Below, piece by piece: positions 54,253 through 64,000 of a stretch of DNA of 64,000 nt (the first letter of the stretch is position 1; every line of letters begins with the position of its first letter). The stretch lies in assembly GCA_036925085.1 (NCBI GenBank), contig JAUPFP010000043.1, positions 446,632 through 510,631 of the forward strand, read 5' to 3'. Made by a program: the position numbers and the translations under genes. Source of the DNA: Brachycybe producta (taxonomy: Eukaryota; Arthropoda; Diplopoda; Playtdesmida; Andrognathidae). The notes beneath the pieces were generated by a model. It saw nothing but the letters and a program-made list of their open reading frames with translations, searched no databases and was not told where the DNA came from.

Positions 54253-54589
54253 CAGGTTTGAGTTTGACTGCAAAATGTTGTCGCAAATTCAATTCTGTAC
54301 ACGCGCAATCACCTCCAAAGGCCATGTGGTAGGGGGGGATTGCCCCCGATGACAAATGATTGTTATTCAGGTAAAACAAGACATCATTTTTAAATTGAAA
54401 TCATCCTCCTAACAAACGAACTATCAACTGGAAGAGAATTCCATTGTCTATTAACATGTGGGGAAATATGCATCAGTTCTAGCCATTAATTCTTTTAAAG
54501 CATTTCAATGTCCGTGTCTTCCCTTACGAGGTTGTGTATTCAGTAAGCCATTAAGTAGGGAAATATTATCGTCTGGCAGATGACTGGGC

Positions 54590-55665
54590 CAGGAATTTCT
54601 AAGGACTTTCCGACGACAAAAAGAAGTCGAAGGTTGCCGGAGGGAGTGGGCTGTCGTCGCAATGTAATTTTTATGGTAAGGCACATTAGCGTAGGTAGGA
54701 TTTTCCACAGGCAGTTAGAAATCGGAACAAACAGAAGTTGGCTCCGCTCTTTTTATGACGACTGGCAACTTCTAATTGGTTGGTTATGTAGTTGACATCA
54801 CATGCTCCGCCCTTTTCAACATCGAATCGCACGACAAACCAATTAGAAGTTGCCGGTCGTCATAAAAAGGGCGGTGCCAACTTGTGTTCGTCCCGATTTT
54901 TAATTGACTGTGGATTTTCCTCTGTGGGGAATTGGGGGATCATTGGCGTAGCTATAGAGTTTGTGCCGGACTGGGCGTTCCTTGAGTTTGCCGTCACTCC
55001 CTCAACGAACACAAGACGCACGAGTGGCGCAACCCGGATTCTGGTCTGAGAGGGACCAATCGATATCATCGATTTCCAATGATTAAAACGGTTTATAGAA
55101 TTTTATATTAATTATGAAATTATTAAAGGATGAACTTTCATTTTTAATCTATTGTCTATGTTTTCCAGACTTAAAAAATAATGTAGTGCTGGAATGCAGA
55201 ATACATTCTAGGAGTGACAAAAATTTCATGATTTCTTCTTGGGCCATCTTTGTTTTTTCAGCATTTTTTTTTGGGGGGGGGGGGGCTTAATCCCCTAAAT
55301 CTCCCCCCCCCCCCCCCCCCGCGTACCTGCGCCACTGGTAAGACACCAACCTTAGTAGGCAGGCGACTTTTAGAAGACTTTTCGGCAACAAAAGGAAGTC
55401 GAGGGTCGTGGGAGTGTCGTCGCAATGTAATTTCTATGGAAAGACGCCGACACATGCGACTTTTAAAACATTTTCCAATTTCTGTCTCTGAAAGGGTGTT
55501 TGTCACTGTTTGATCTCCGCGACCGGCGACACCGTTTTTTTCTTTGCATACGGGCGACTTTAAATACCCCGCGGTGTTTGGTTTTGGCGACAACTCGACT
55601 TCATTTTGTCGCCAAAAAGTCTTTCAAAAAGTCGCCTGTGTTGGCGTCTTCACATAGAAAATACA
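54590..55665. repeat. two copies of a GTCGTCGCAATGTAATTT repeat around element D copy 4
   Basis: 54592-54690 (ggactttccgacgacaaaaa, gtcgtcgcaatgtaattttt) and 55365-55450 (agacttttcggcaacaaaag, gtcgtcgcaatgtaatttct) are related. The second lies in a longer GC-richer MITE-like block reaching about 55665 that ends gtcgcctgtgttggcgtctt. Poly-G and poly-C tracts (55268-55285, 55303-55320) with a gcgccactgg end between them look like a hAT terminus. Confidence 0.5.
54713..54904. mobile_element. element D-like palindrome, short form, copy 4
   Basis: Same structure as copy 3: agttagaaatcggaacaaac at the left, ttgtgttcgtcccgattttt at the right, with ggctccgctctttttatgac and gtcataaaaagggcggtgcc inside. 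It starts 460 bp after copy 3. Confidence 0.8.
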
Positions 55666-56309
55666 TTATGACAGACCAATCGACGTTCGACTTTTCTTTT
55701 GTATCGCTTAAAAACCGTCTTCCATTTTGCAGTTTGAACTCGACCACAAAAAAGTGGTTCGTGTGCCAAGGCCCGTATTATGAAAAGGGAAAAACGATTT
55801 CACATAAAGGATAAAAACTATGTAATATAGAAAATGCGTTTTTGTTTTGGGGAAAAATGGGCAGCAATTAAATAAATGTCTCATTGGGAAAATTCAATGA
55901 GTAAAATACATCTGGGGGTTTTATACCCCAGTTTATTTGCTTTCACATTAATAAAATTGTGTATCAGTCTGTAACAAAGACTTTTTTAAGTTTGTTAGAA
56001 ACTAGAGGAGTAAATAATGAATGAATTTGTTTTTATGAAGATATTTTTCAAAATAAACATATTATGACAATTCGAAAATGGTCCACATTTGGCCAACTTC
56101 TTTCAAAAACTAAAGGAGAAACGATTCGCTGTTTTCAAACTGTAGTAAAATTGTTCATTTTGTACGAAATTTTTGCTCTTAGTTTCTAACATGAACAGTG
56201 AATTATTGCCAAAAAAAAATTACTTTTACTAAAAGCAAAACAGCAGAATTTTACTGTTTTGAAAAAGCTTTTTGTTTCTGATCATCATTTATTTTGATGT
56301 CTAATCATT

Positions 56310-56795
56310 TATGGCTCGGATTTTTATGCAATATCAAAACAAATGTTTCTCAATCTGTGGGCCAAGGGCCAATTTGTGAAGTAACAATCCTGGTTTAGAT
56401 CAACTGCATCTAGCCTCTAATCAGGCCCGTATTAAGGCGTGTGTCTTGCACAGGGGCCCTCGAGATTTAGGGGGCTTATATTTCAATATATTTTATGTTT
56501 TTTGTAAAATTTGTCCCAAACTAAACTAGAAATTCCCTAATAGAATCCGTGTCTGTTCATTTATTGTACGAGATATGTGCTGCTGCTACTTCTACGGGCC
56601 CCCAAGTTCTACTTGGCACAGGGCCCCCAAAAGTGTTAATCCGGGCCTGCCTCTAACCAGAATCTTGGATTAGAAGAAGCCTCATTGCAGTTCCTCTAAT
56701 GACAATGATGATTACTATTTCACAATTGGCACTTGGGCCACAAATTGAGAAAAATACATGTATTTCCTTTTATATTGCATAAAAATCCTAGCCCT
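56310..56795. mobile_element. MITE with GCTCGGATTTTTATGC ends, copy 2, split by a hAT MITE
   Basis: Left end ggctcggatttttatgcaat and right end attgcataaaaatcctagcc. The hAT element 56422-56649 sits inside it, so this family is the older of the two. Confidence 0.75.
56422..56649 (+). mobile_element. hAT MITE (CAGGCCCGTATTAA type) with 8-bp TSD, nested
   Basis: Termini CAGGCCCGTATTAA and TTAATCCGGGCCTG are inverted repeats. The flanks CCTCTAAT (56414-56421) and CCTCTAAC (56650-56657) are an 8-bp duplication with one change. Inner blocks gggggc and gggcccccaa are inverted too. Confidence 0.88.
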
Positions 56796-57364
56796 ACTAA
56801 TTATGTTAATAAACAGTGTAAAAACGAGTGTTGTAAAAACGTGTTTTTTTTTCTTGATGTTTTTTTTATTATAAAACCGTTTTTTTGTGTTTTTTTTTTT
56901 AATTTTTCTTAAACTTGATCATTTCGTACGAAATCTTTATTTGTTGTTGATCAATTTTCTTCCTTGATCAATTTTCTTTCTTTTTTGCGTTTTTCTTTTC
57001 CCGCCGTTTTTTTTTTAATTTTTTCTTCACCGTTTTTTTTTTATAAAAAAAACACGTTTTTTTTTAAATTTACAACACTTTTAAAAATACTAAAAACACT
57101 TTTTTCTGATAAAAGCGTTAATTTTTTTTTATAAATACAATACTGGAAATAGAAAATATTTTCTTTTAGTGTCAATTAATATATTATCTTTTTCATAATT
57201 AAATTTTCATTTTTAAAACTTTGCAATGATTTAAAGAATGTTGCTAGAAATGCAAAATTGAAATCTTTAAGTCGTAAGTGAGCGTAAAAGCTCGTTGAGT
57301 TTCCTAATTAAGGTGTTTTTTCTTCTTCAAATGAAAAACACAAAACAAAAATATTCATATGAAT

Positions 57365-57368
<4 letters not shown>

Positions 57369-57440
<72 letters not shown>
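57369..57440. repeat. (GA)n microsatellite
   Basis: About 70 bp of GA with scattered GAAA interruptions, followed by (gaat)n. Confidence 0.95.
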
Positions 57441-57441
<1 letters not shown>

Positions 57442-58303
57442 ATGAATGAATGAGTGACGGCTTGACTTCAATACAAAAAACAAAGCTTTTTTTGTAAAAA
57501 CAAGTGGAAATCAATAAATTTTTATATTAAGAGACTAGAAAGTACTACTATGACAGCTGGAGGTTATTTTTCACAATATATAGGAGATGAAATTTTTCGA
57601 CATCTGGGTTACAACAAATATATTATTAACGCTGATTTTTGAAAACAATAGAACTAAAATCTAAGTAACAAAAACAAAGTGAAATATTATACTTTATTTT
57701 GATATAAGTACTCTCTTAAGGCAAAATATCAAAAGTTCACTTTGCTAATTCAAACAAAAACAACTAATTAGCATACCATTTGGAACTCTTTTATTTTTTT
57801 TTTACTTAGAAAGAAGAACAAAAAAAACCTCTACAAATTCAAAAACATCGCAATTAATGTAATCAACTTTCTAAATTAGTTTGCATTGTTTAAAAAAAAG
57901 CTTTCTCATAAACATATTATTAAAAAAAAAACTATGACACACACAGTATCATTGATGTGGATAATTTTAACATACTTTTAAAAAAATACGATACTCTTCT
58001 ATTGTTTAGTAAAAAAAGCCTACTCTTTATCTTTCAATAATACGAACAAAAAATACAGTGTATAATATCATCATTAATATGTTTACGGTGTTATTTAGTA
58101 ATGTTTACTGGTAGCCTGGTTACAGTGAGGTATATTGTTGTCTTTGTAATCATTGTCATACATTGGTGGTTCATAATTTCATTTTAATAGTTTTGAATTA
58201 AGAGACTTACAAAAAAAAAAAAAATTAAGGCCTAGCCCACAAAACTGTGGGTGCGTTCAGTTTCAAAGCACTTTTTTGAAACAGCTAGAGCAAATATAAC
58301 GTG

Positions 58304-58688
58304 CTTAGGGTTGGTTTATACTCCCTTCCTAAGCAGCAAAGCAGCCTGCAAAGCTTCAAAAATGATGTCAGAGCTTCAAGGTTTTTTTGCCTTCGACAAA
58401 GCATGACGCTAGCTAGCTAGCTTTGAAATTGTTTAACTTTTTAAAGCTTAGCATTTCAAAGCATCAATTAGAAAACGGATACGCAAATGGGGTGAACAAA
58501 TCACACCTTTTTCTTTTCTTCCAGAAGGACAAGGGTTCTATTGTTTTATGGTTAGAAAATATCGAAAATATCGTAAACCTTGCAAGACCACACGTTTCAT
58601 TAAACAAGCTAAGCTTTGGGGAGCTAATTTTTAGGAGCTTCAAAGCTTGCAAATCTTAGCAAAGCTTGGAGTATAAACCTACCCTTAG
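58304..58688. mobile_element. MITE with CTTAGGGTTGGTTTATACTCC ends
   Basis: Left end cttagggttggtttatactc and right end gagtataaacctacccttag form terminal inverted repeats of about 21 bp. The interior is rich in gcaaagcttcaaa / agcttcaaagcttgc, itself inverted. The ORFs on both strands (58423-58659, 58464-58652) fall inside it and mirror the palindrome. Confidence 0.75.
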
Positions 58689-59004
58689 AATCTGAACACG
58701 CCTGTCGAGCACATCGAACGATAAAAGTCGTCGTTCAATGAAAAGCGCTCGAACAAGCGGAGAAAAAAAACCCAAAAAAAACGTAAACAAGCTCCACTAC
58801 TTGAGATGGAGCAAAACGGATTTCAGATTCTGAAACTGTGCACTTAGTTCTACCCGTAAACTGTGTCGACCCGTGGGTAGGGTGGGTATTAGAACATTTA
58901 AATATTTTTCGACTTTTGGCCGTTTTTTGAAAAAAGCCAAAGACTTTTCGAATTTTAAAAACTCTTTAATCCTTATGCTTTCTCAAGCACAAGTAAATGA
59001 AATA

Positions 59005-59215
59005 ATATTAAATATTAATTTAATAATAAATTAATAATAAAAAAACTAAGTGTGGCTTCACTTAAGGTTGCCACAAGGTGATCCATTGGTGATCTGGGTA
59101 CCACCGAAATTGCAACAATTGCCGGTTTTTGTTAGTGAACGCTTCTATTGGACGTCAGTGGAGTTAAAACTAATTTTACCAAAGTTTTTAACAGTTTTTT
59201 AGGTTAGGGCTGAAA
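59005..59215 (+). mobile_element. repeat A (hAT-type MITE), copy 4, partial
   Basis: It has the same orientation as copy 3: gtggcttcacttaaggttgc, ttgcaacaattgccggtttt, cttctattggacgtcagtgg, gagttaaaactaattttacc. Both outer ATTCGA-rich ends are missing. The right side passes directly into element D (59225-59525). Confidence 0.65.
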
Positions 59216-59224
59216 CTGAAATGA

Positions 59225-59525
59225 AAGGAGTAAAAAAGGAACAAACGATGCGCATGCGCACACCAGAGAAAATGAAAACTCATTTTCTCTTTCAAATATA
59301 AAAAGGGGAGGGGATAATAGTAGCAAAATTAAACTACAGTTTATCACAGGCAATTGTGCCCAGCTATAGATTTTCTTTTCCTCCGCCCTTTTATGAACGT
59401 CATCAATTTCTAATTGGTTTGTTACTTGGTCTGACGTCATAAAAGGGCGAAAGAAAAAAATTCTAATGCTGGGCACAAATGCCTGTGAATTTTGCTCCCG
59501 TTATTTATGACGGGTTACCCCACTA
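59225..59525 (+). mobile_element. element D, long form, copy 2
   Basis: agtaaaaaaggaacaaacga, gcgcatgcgcacaccagaga, ttaaactacagtttatcaca, gtgcccagctatagattttc, tctgacgtcataaaagggcg and terminal gacgggttaccccactag match copy 1. The middle has lost one of the two ctccgccctttt blocks. Confidence 0.75.
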
Positions 59526-60663
59526 GTATATATAATTTTGATTGTTTTTTTCTTCTTTCTTCTTCTTAAATTTTCTTTAATAAAAAAATTAACGTTCATC
59601 TAGAAATTAATTTTGATCTTCATTAACATTTTTTTTTTAAAAAATGTTGAATTTTGTCCATAAACTGATATAATTTTAAATAACGTGATAATGATCTTAT
59701 CTACATCATTAGTATAAAGTAAACATTAACTAAATTAACCAATGTTGTAAACAGGGTCTCTCCTCAGTGTTTTCTATCTAACAAATTAAGAGAACTACAT
59801 ATTACATCCTGTGTTTTAATAACACAAGATGAAGTGAATTTCAAGTTTGCACTTAATTTGATTAGGCAAACAAAAAAAAAACATCGATTACTTTTTGTAT
59901 CTCTTTATAATTGTAATTATCTTTTAATTACAATTAGCCGCATGCCCAATAACACTTTTTTTTTAATAATAATTATCCATCTTGTTAACTCACTACACAC
60001 ACAACCACATTTATACATGTTATACATGTATGTATATTTTTTTAGCTACCGAAGTGAAAAAACAAAAACAAAAACAACCTGCATAAATTATTCATTTATG
60101 TTTGTGTGGTTCTAGTATTTTTTTTTCTTCTTCTCTCTCCTGTTTTTTTCACTAGAATAATTATTCTGTCTAGCAACCACCACCACCACAAAATGATAAT
60201 ATATATTATACACAAAATGCAATACACACACATGCAAACTGCGTATAATATGTATGGATTGTCTCTTTTGTATTTTAATGTGTATTATGCAGTCACACAC
60301 ACAATGATGATGATGATGATGATAACAATAGGCTTGCAAACAAACAAAAAAAATTTTGAAAAGACACTAATTTAAAAAAAACAACTTGAGAGCCATTTTA
60401 TTAATATTTTATATATTATCTACCAGGCTATGTATTGTATTCAACTAGGTATTAAATTAAAAGTAGCTCTTTGAGGATTAATTGCAACTTTTTTTAGTAA
60501 GGGCAATATCACCCTTATGTCTTGCTGCGATCACACTGGCTATTTTTTTTTTTCTTACAAGAAATAAGTCAAATATTGCAGCGAATTTTGCAAAGTTTCT
60601 TGCAACTCCCCTCCCCCCTACGAAGCTCAGCATGTTTTTTAAGACGGTGTACAAGAAACGGGA

Positions 60664-60903
60664 CAGACTAATCATAGGTCACAAGGTGACCTACACTTTC
60701 AGATAGCTATTTGAAGAACTGTAGGTCACTCAGTGACCTAAACTTTTTTACATTCTGGGGGCCTGCAACCCCAAAACCCCTTACAACAAGCTTAATTTAA
60801 TGTAACCACAACTAATCGCCAATATAAAAGAAGTTCAAAAGTATGTCACTGAGTGACCTACAGTTCTGATGTGTAGGTCACCTAGTGACCGACGATTAGT
60901 CTG
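60664..60903. mobile_element. palindromic MITE carrying four AGGTCAnnnnnTGACCT sites
   Basis: Ends cagactaatcataggtcac and gtgaccgacgattagtctg. Inside are aggtcacaaggtgacct, aggtcactcagtgacct, atgtcactgagtgacct and aggtcacctagtgaccg, each a 17-bp inverted repeat of a nuclear-receptor-type half-site with five-base spacing. Confidence 0.75.
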
Positions 60904-61034
60904 CTAGACAAGAAACCACTTTTAAAGTTTTGCAAGAGAATCTCATTTGTAGATCAGAAATTAGTTGATGTATTTATAAGAAACTTGTACGTGGTCAATG
61001 TCCCAAACCCGTAGTCTAGTTGATATATGTAAAG

Positions 61035-61249
61035 CAAGCATGTCAAACGCGCAGCCCACAGCGAATATCTTTGTAGCTCAGCCCAATATAACACAGTATG
61101 TAACAAAAGTTTTCATAAAAATTTCTTACTGTACTTTTCGAAATAAACCTATGTTTCTATAAAAATTGAAGTTTTTTTTTTTTTGCGGCCAACATAAACT
61201 TAGACCTTGTTTATTCGGCCCGTGTTAGCCTTTAAGTTTGACATGCTTG
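61035..61249 (+). mobile_element. hAT MITE (CAAGCATGTCAAAC type), copy 2
   Basis: Same element as 8274-8495 in the same orientation: caagcatgtcaaac, gcgaatatctttgtagc, tatgtaacaaaagtttt, cgaaataaacctatgttt and terminal gtttgacatgcttg. Flanks atgtaaag and cttatagt do not form a recognisable duplication, so this copy is older or its ends have drifted. Confidence 0.8.
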
Positions 61250-61257
61250 CTTATAGT

Positions 61258-61685
61258 CCATGAATATTTTAAAAAAATGACAAAAAATAAAAGTCTTCTA
61301 GATGCCCTGAAATGAACTTAGGAGGGTCTAACAGACTTCAAGAGGAACATAAACCCCATAAATTAAAAAAAGTAAAAAATTGTCAAAAAATGAAAATATT
61401 CCAAGTTCGATGAATAATTTCAAAAAATGTCAAAAAACGAAAGCCTTAAAGATGCACTGAAAAGCACTGAAGCGAACTCAGGAGGGCCCAACAGACTTCC
61501 GAAGACAATAAAAAGTTAGTTAAAACCCATAAGTTCAAAACAGTAAAAAATTGTCAAAAAATGAAAATATTCCAAGTCCGATGAATAATTTCAAAAAATG
61601 TCAAAAAACGAAAAGCCTTAAAGATGCACTGAAACGAACTCAGGAGCGCCCAACAGACTTCTGAGGACCATAAAAACCCGTAAAT
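61258..61685. repeat. three-unit tandem repeat, unit about 150-165 bp
   Basis: Units start near 61258, 61413 and 61582. Each carries caaaaaatg, cttaaagatgcactgaaa, cgaactcaggag, cccaacagacttc and a gtaaaaaattgtcaaaaaat tail. Units 2 and 3 are closest; unit 1 is more diverged. Confidence 0.8.
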
Positions 61686-62229
61686 GGAATGCTCTTCTTA
61701 AACAGGCTTCAATTTTCATGAGTGCATTTATATTTGCAATGCAAGTTGATTTTTTGTAGTTATTATATATATAGACAATGCATCTTGCAGCACTTGGATC
61801 TTAAGGTCCCTCTGCCATAGGTCAACGGGTTGCTTGCCGAGTATTTTTTTTGTTATTGACAATTGCAATTAATCCGAGGGCACATTTGCAGTGAAATATA
61901 CTGCCAATGGGATTACAAGAGAATAACATAGGCCTAATGAAATATATACATGTATACTGAGGGGAAGAGATTAAGAAATTCATGCAATGGAATTAACTGA
62001 ATGGCAATGTTTTATTGGGAACGATTAGTTATTTGGCGGAAAGAACTTACTTTTGCCTAAATCTCATTGGAAAAATAAGATACAGAGAAACCTAATTAAT
62101 CTAAGATTAACTTTTTCTTGTTTTGTTTTTTCCTTCTTCTTTTGCGTCTATTTTCAACTACAATTTATAGTTGAAAGAACATTAAAATAATTTCAAATAA
62201 ACTGACTAGCCGTATTTCTTTAGTAATCA

Positions 62230-62545
62230 TTAAGGTTCGGATTTTCATGCTGATATCAAAGGAAATGTTTCTCAATTTGTGGCTCAAGTGCCAATTGAGA
62301 AGTAATCATCATCATCATCATCATTAGAGCAACTGCAATTATACTCTTTTCTAATCAAAACGATGGCGAAAGGCTAATATACTTGTCAACTATAATTCTA
62401 GCCTCGAACAAGGTGTTTTTGATTGAAAAAAAAAATACAATTAATTGTTGGATCATTTTAACCGGGAATGTAACTTCACAAGTGACTCTTTGGCCACAGA
62501 TTGAGAAACATTTACTTGACATTGCATAAAAATCCGAGCCCTATA
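62230..62545. mobile_element. MITE with GCTCGGATTTTTATGC ends, copy 3
   Basis: Left end aaggttcggattttcatgct, gtttctcaatttgtggctca, (atc)n; right end ggccacagattgagaaacat, attgcataaaaatccgagcc. Unsplit, about 316 bp. Confidence 0.75.
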
Positions 62546-62938
62546 GTTATAATAAAGAAAAAAACAGCTTCATAAAATAAAAAATGTTTTGAAAAAGTTA
62601 AGAAAAATACTTATAATTGTTTCTAATTTGAAAACATTGAGTATTCTTGATTATATTTTGAAAATTTATTTAAGTAGAATTTTTTTTCTTGAAATTATAT
62701 TCTTCAAAATAAAATAAAAATTATTTACCTTCAGAATATGGAAACATTCTTAACTATATTTTAAACCTATTGGCTTTGTATAGTTTACATTGGGCTTTTA
62801 ACACAATTAAACTAGTTACTGTAAAGAATTTTGTAACTTATTCAATATTTTACATTAGAAAAAATGGTGTCATTTTATAAAATTCCTTAGAAAAACAGTG
62901 AGTATTTCTTAACAAATTGAAAACCGGTTTGGTTTTAA

Positions 62939-63326
62939 CTAAGGCTGTACCGAACGCACTATTTTTTACCGAGCCAAAAAAAAATTGGCATGCCGATCGA
63001 TTTAACCGAGCCGATTACGCCGATTTTCATTACCGATTTTGGCTGCTGCTTGCGTCGGCCAAGAGAGAAACGGTTCGCCCACAAGAAAAGAGTTAAATTA
63101 TAATTTTCGAGTTTACGAAGCAATGGCAAGATAACAATTTCCTTTTAATTAAAGATAAATTAGTGATAAAGTTGGTAATAAATTGATTGTGACCCTCCAC
63201 CGCTGCCGTTTTATCGGGGAGCAGACCTAATTGTTGAGTGCGGAAATCGGTTAACATTTGTTCGCCGATCCCGATTTTAGCCAATTAACAGTAAACCTGC
63301 AAAAATCGGATCGCGTACAACCTTAG
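62939..63326. mobile_element. MITE with CTAAGGCTGTACC / GTACAACCTTAG ends
   Basis: Terminal inverted repeat ctaaggctgtac and gtacaaccttag, with internal gccgatcgatttaaccgagc and gatcccgattttagcc blocks. About 388 bp, no ORF. The flanks give no clear duplication. Confidence 0.55.
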
Positions 63327-63774
63327 TTTTTGCAGTTTATAATTTAATTTAATATTTTGTTCACAACAATGAAGAGGAAACAAATATAAACTTCGATATA
63401 ATAAGAAAAATTCCTTCTTTTTCATCTTCTGTATAATAAGTAGGACTACTTATACATAGGGTGTCAGTGCGGCAACTATAGGAATTTTGTGCCCGGAAAC
63501 TACATTACTGTGAACGCCCCTTACCTCTCTGCAGGCTACTCACACAAATTTGAGTAGCATGTATAGTGTGAATGAATGTGAATTTTTAGGCATTTTGCAA
63601 GGTGTTAGGCTTAAAATCAAAAACTACTCTATTCTATTTAGTAGGCGTTGCTTATAGCACACAGCCTACAACTTTTTGTAAATTTTGCAAATTGCACGAC
63701 GGATTTACTAGTGCATGTGAGTAATTTGTACAATACATGAAAACTACTAAATTAAATTAATGTGCAATAAGGAA

Positions 63775-63915
63775 AATAGTGGGGGGGGGGGGGGGGGGAA
63801 AGTAGAATTTCAAAATTTATAACTTTTTTAATTTTAATTTCTAAACGTTTGGCGCCCCTGTTTGTTTGCATCCGGAGATTAACTTTCCCCCATCCTCCTC
63901 GTTGTTGCGCCACTG
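63775..63915. mobile_element. end of a hAT-like element (GCGCCACTG) with poly-G
   Basis: A 19-base poly-G run at 63781-63798 is followed by ggcgcccctg and ends gttgcgccactg. GCGCCACTG next to poly-G or poly-C also occurs at 55303-55337, and gtggcgtagag at 51780. One end only; superfamily inferred from the terminus. Confidence 0.4.
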
Positions 63916-64000
63916 TAGAATGTATATGTTTGTAATAAAATATCTTAAAATCTAGCAATTTGAGAATATAAGTGGTCAGCAGGTGGTGGGTCATCATCTT

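Larger units (their letters stand above)
47127..64000 (+). other. CADPS intron 1, no second exon found
   Basis: The 16.9 kb after the CADPS donor contain repeats and MITEs described separately. I looked for the next conserved CADPS segment ([20 protein letters not shown]-like) in the plus-strand frames and did not find it. No other gene is supported on either strand. Confidence 0.55.

Noticed and set aside
58423-58659. 78-residue ORF, with a mirror ORF on the other strand
   Set aside because: Lies within the palindromic MITE 58304-58688.
1-64000. CRISPR arrays, operons, ribosome binding sites, retroelement ORFs
   Set aside because: Looked for and not seen; the spliced genes show this is a eukaryotic nuclear genome, and no reverse transcriptase, integrase or capsid frame is present.

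Overview
This is a piece of an AT-rich animal nuclear genome, most likely from an invertebrate bilaterian. Introns are numerous with GT..AG borders. One gene matches the common ancestor of the vertebrate KMT2E/SETD5 pair, and the space between exons is filled with short non-autonomous DNA transposons, poly-G/poly-C runs and microsatellites. I see no prokaryotic, viral or organellar material and no reverse-transcriptase, integrase or full-length transposase ORF. The species cannot be named from the sequence alone.

Four protein-coding genes are supported by spliced reading frames that stay open across every junction. (1) Minus strand, 413-5472: the first two coding exons of a MAP-kinase phosphatase of the DUSP6/7/9 (MKP-3) class. 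The exon with the catalytic cysteine lies beyond the left edge. (2) Minus strand, 16331-20915: a complete 11-exon POC1 (centriolar WD40 protein), 439 codons. (3) Minus strand, 24659-38061: a complete gene of about 23 coding exons and 1,781 codons, orthologous to KMT2E/SETD5 (Drosophila upSET), with a PHD finger, a SET domain carrying the degenerate RRSC motif, a coiled coil and proline-rich C-terminal exons. (4) Plus strand, 46041-47126: the large first coding exon of CADPS/CAPS. No further CADPS exon was found in the remaining 16.9 kb.

Layout: 1-5.6 kb DUSP; 5.6-16.3 kb gene-free, with a 205-bp-arm hairpin, several hAT-type elements and an orphan promoter-like cluster; 16.3-20.9 kb POC1; 20.9-24.7 kb spacer and probable 3' UTR of the KMT2E gene; 24.7-38.1 kb KMT2E/SETD5; 38.1-46.0 kb spacer between the divergently transcribed KMT2E/SETD5 and CADPS; 46.0-64 kb CADPS exon 1 and intron 1, which holds a minisatellite, a 0.3-kb TA microsatellite and many nested MITEs.

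The genes do not form one pathway (ERK inactivation, centriole assembly, chromatin regulation, dense-core vesicle exocytosis). Their linkage is the interesting part. From memory, POC1 followed by a DUSP6/7-type gene on the same strand is also the arrangement at human 3p21 (POC1A-DUSP7) and 12q21 (POC1B-DUSP6), and SETD5 and CADPS are also on human 3p. The window therefore looks like a fragment of an old bilaterian linkage block.

The other strong signal is the transposon landscape: one foldback family with more than 20 pieces here whose arms carry a splice-acceptor-like sequence, a six-copy full-length palindrome family, hAT elements with intact 8-bp target duplications, and elements carrying transcription-factor-like palindromes.
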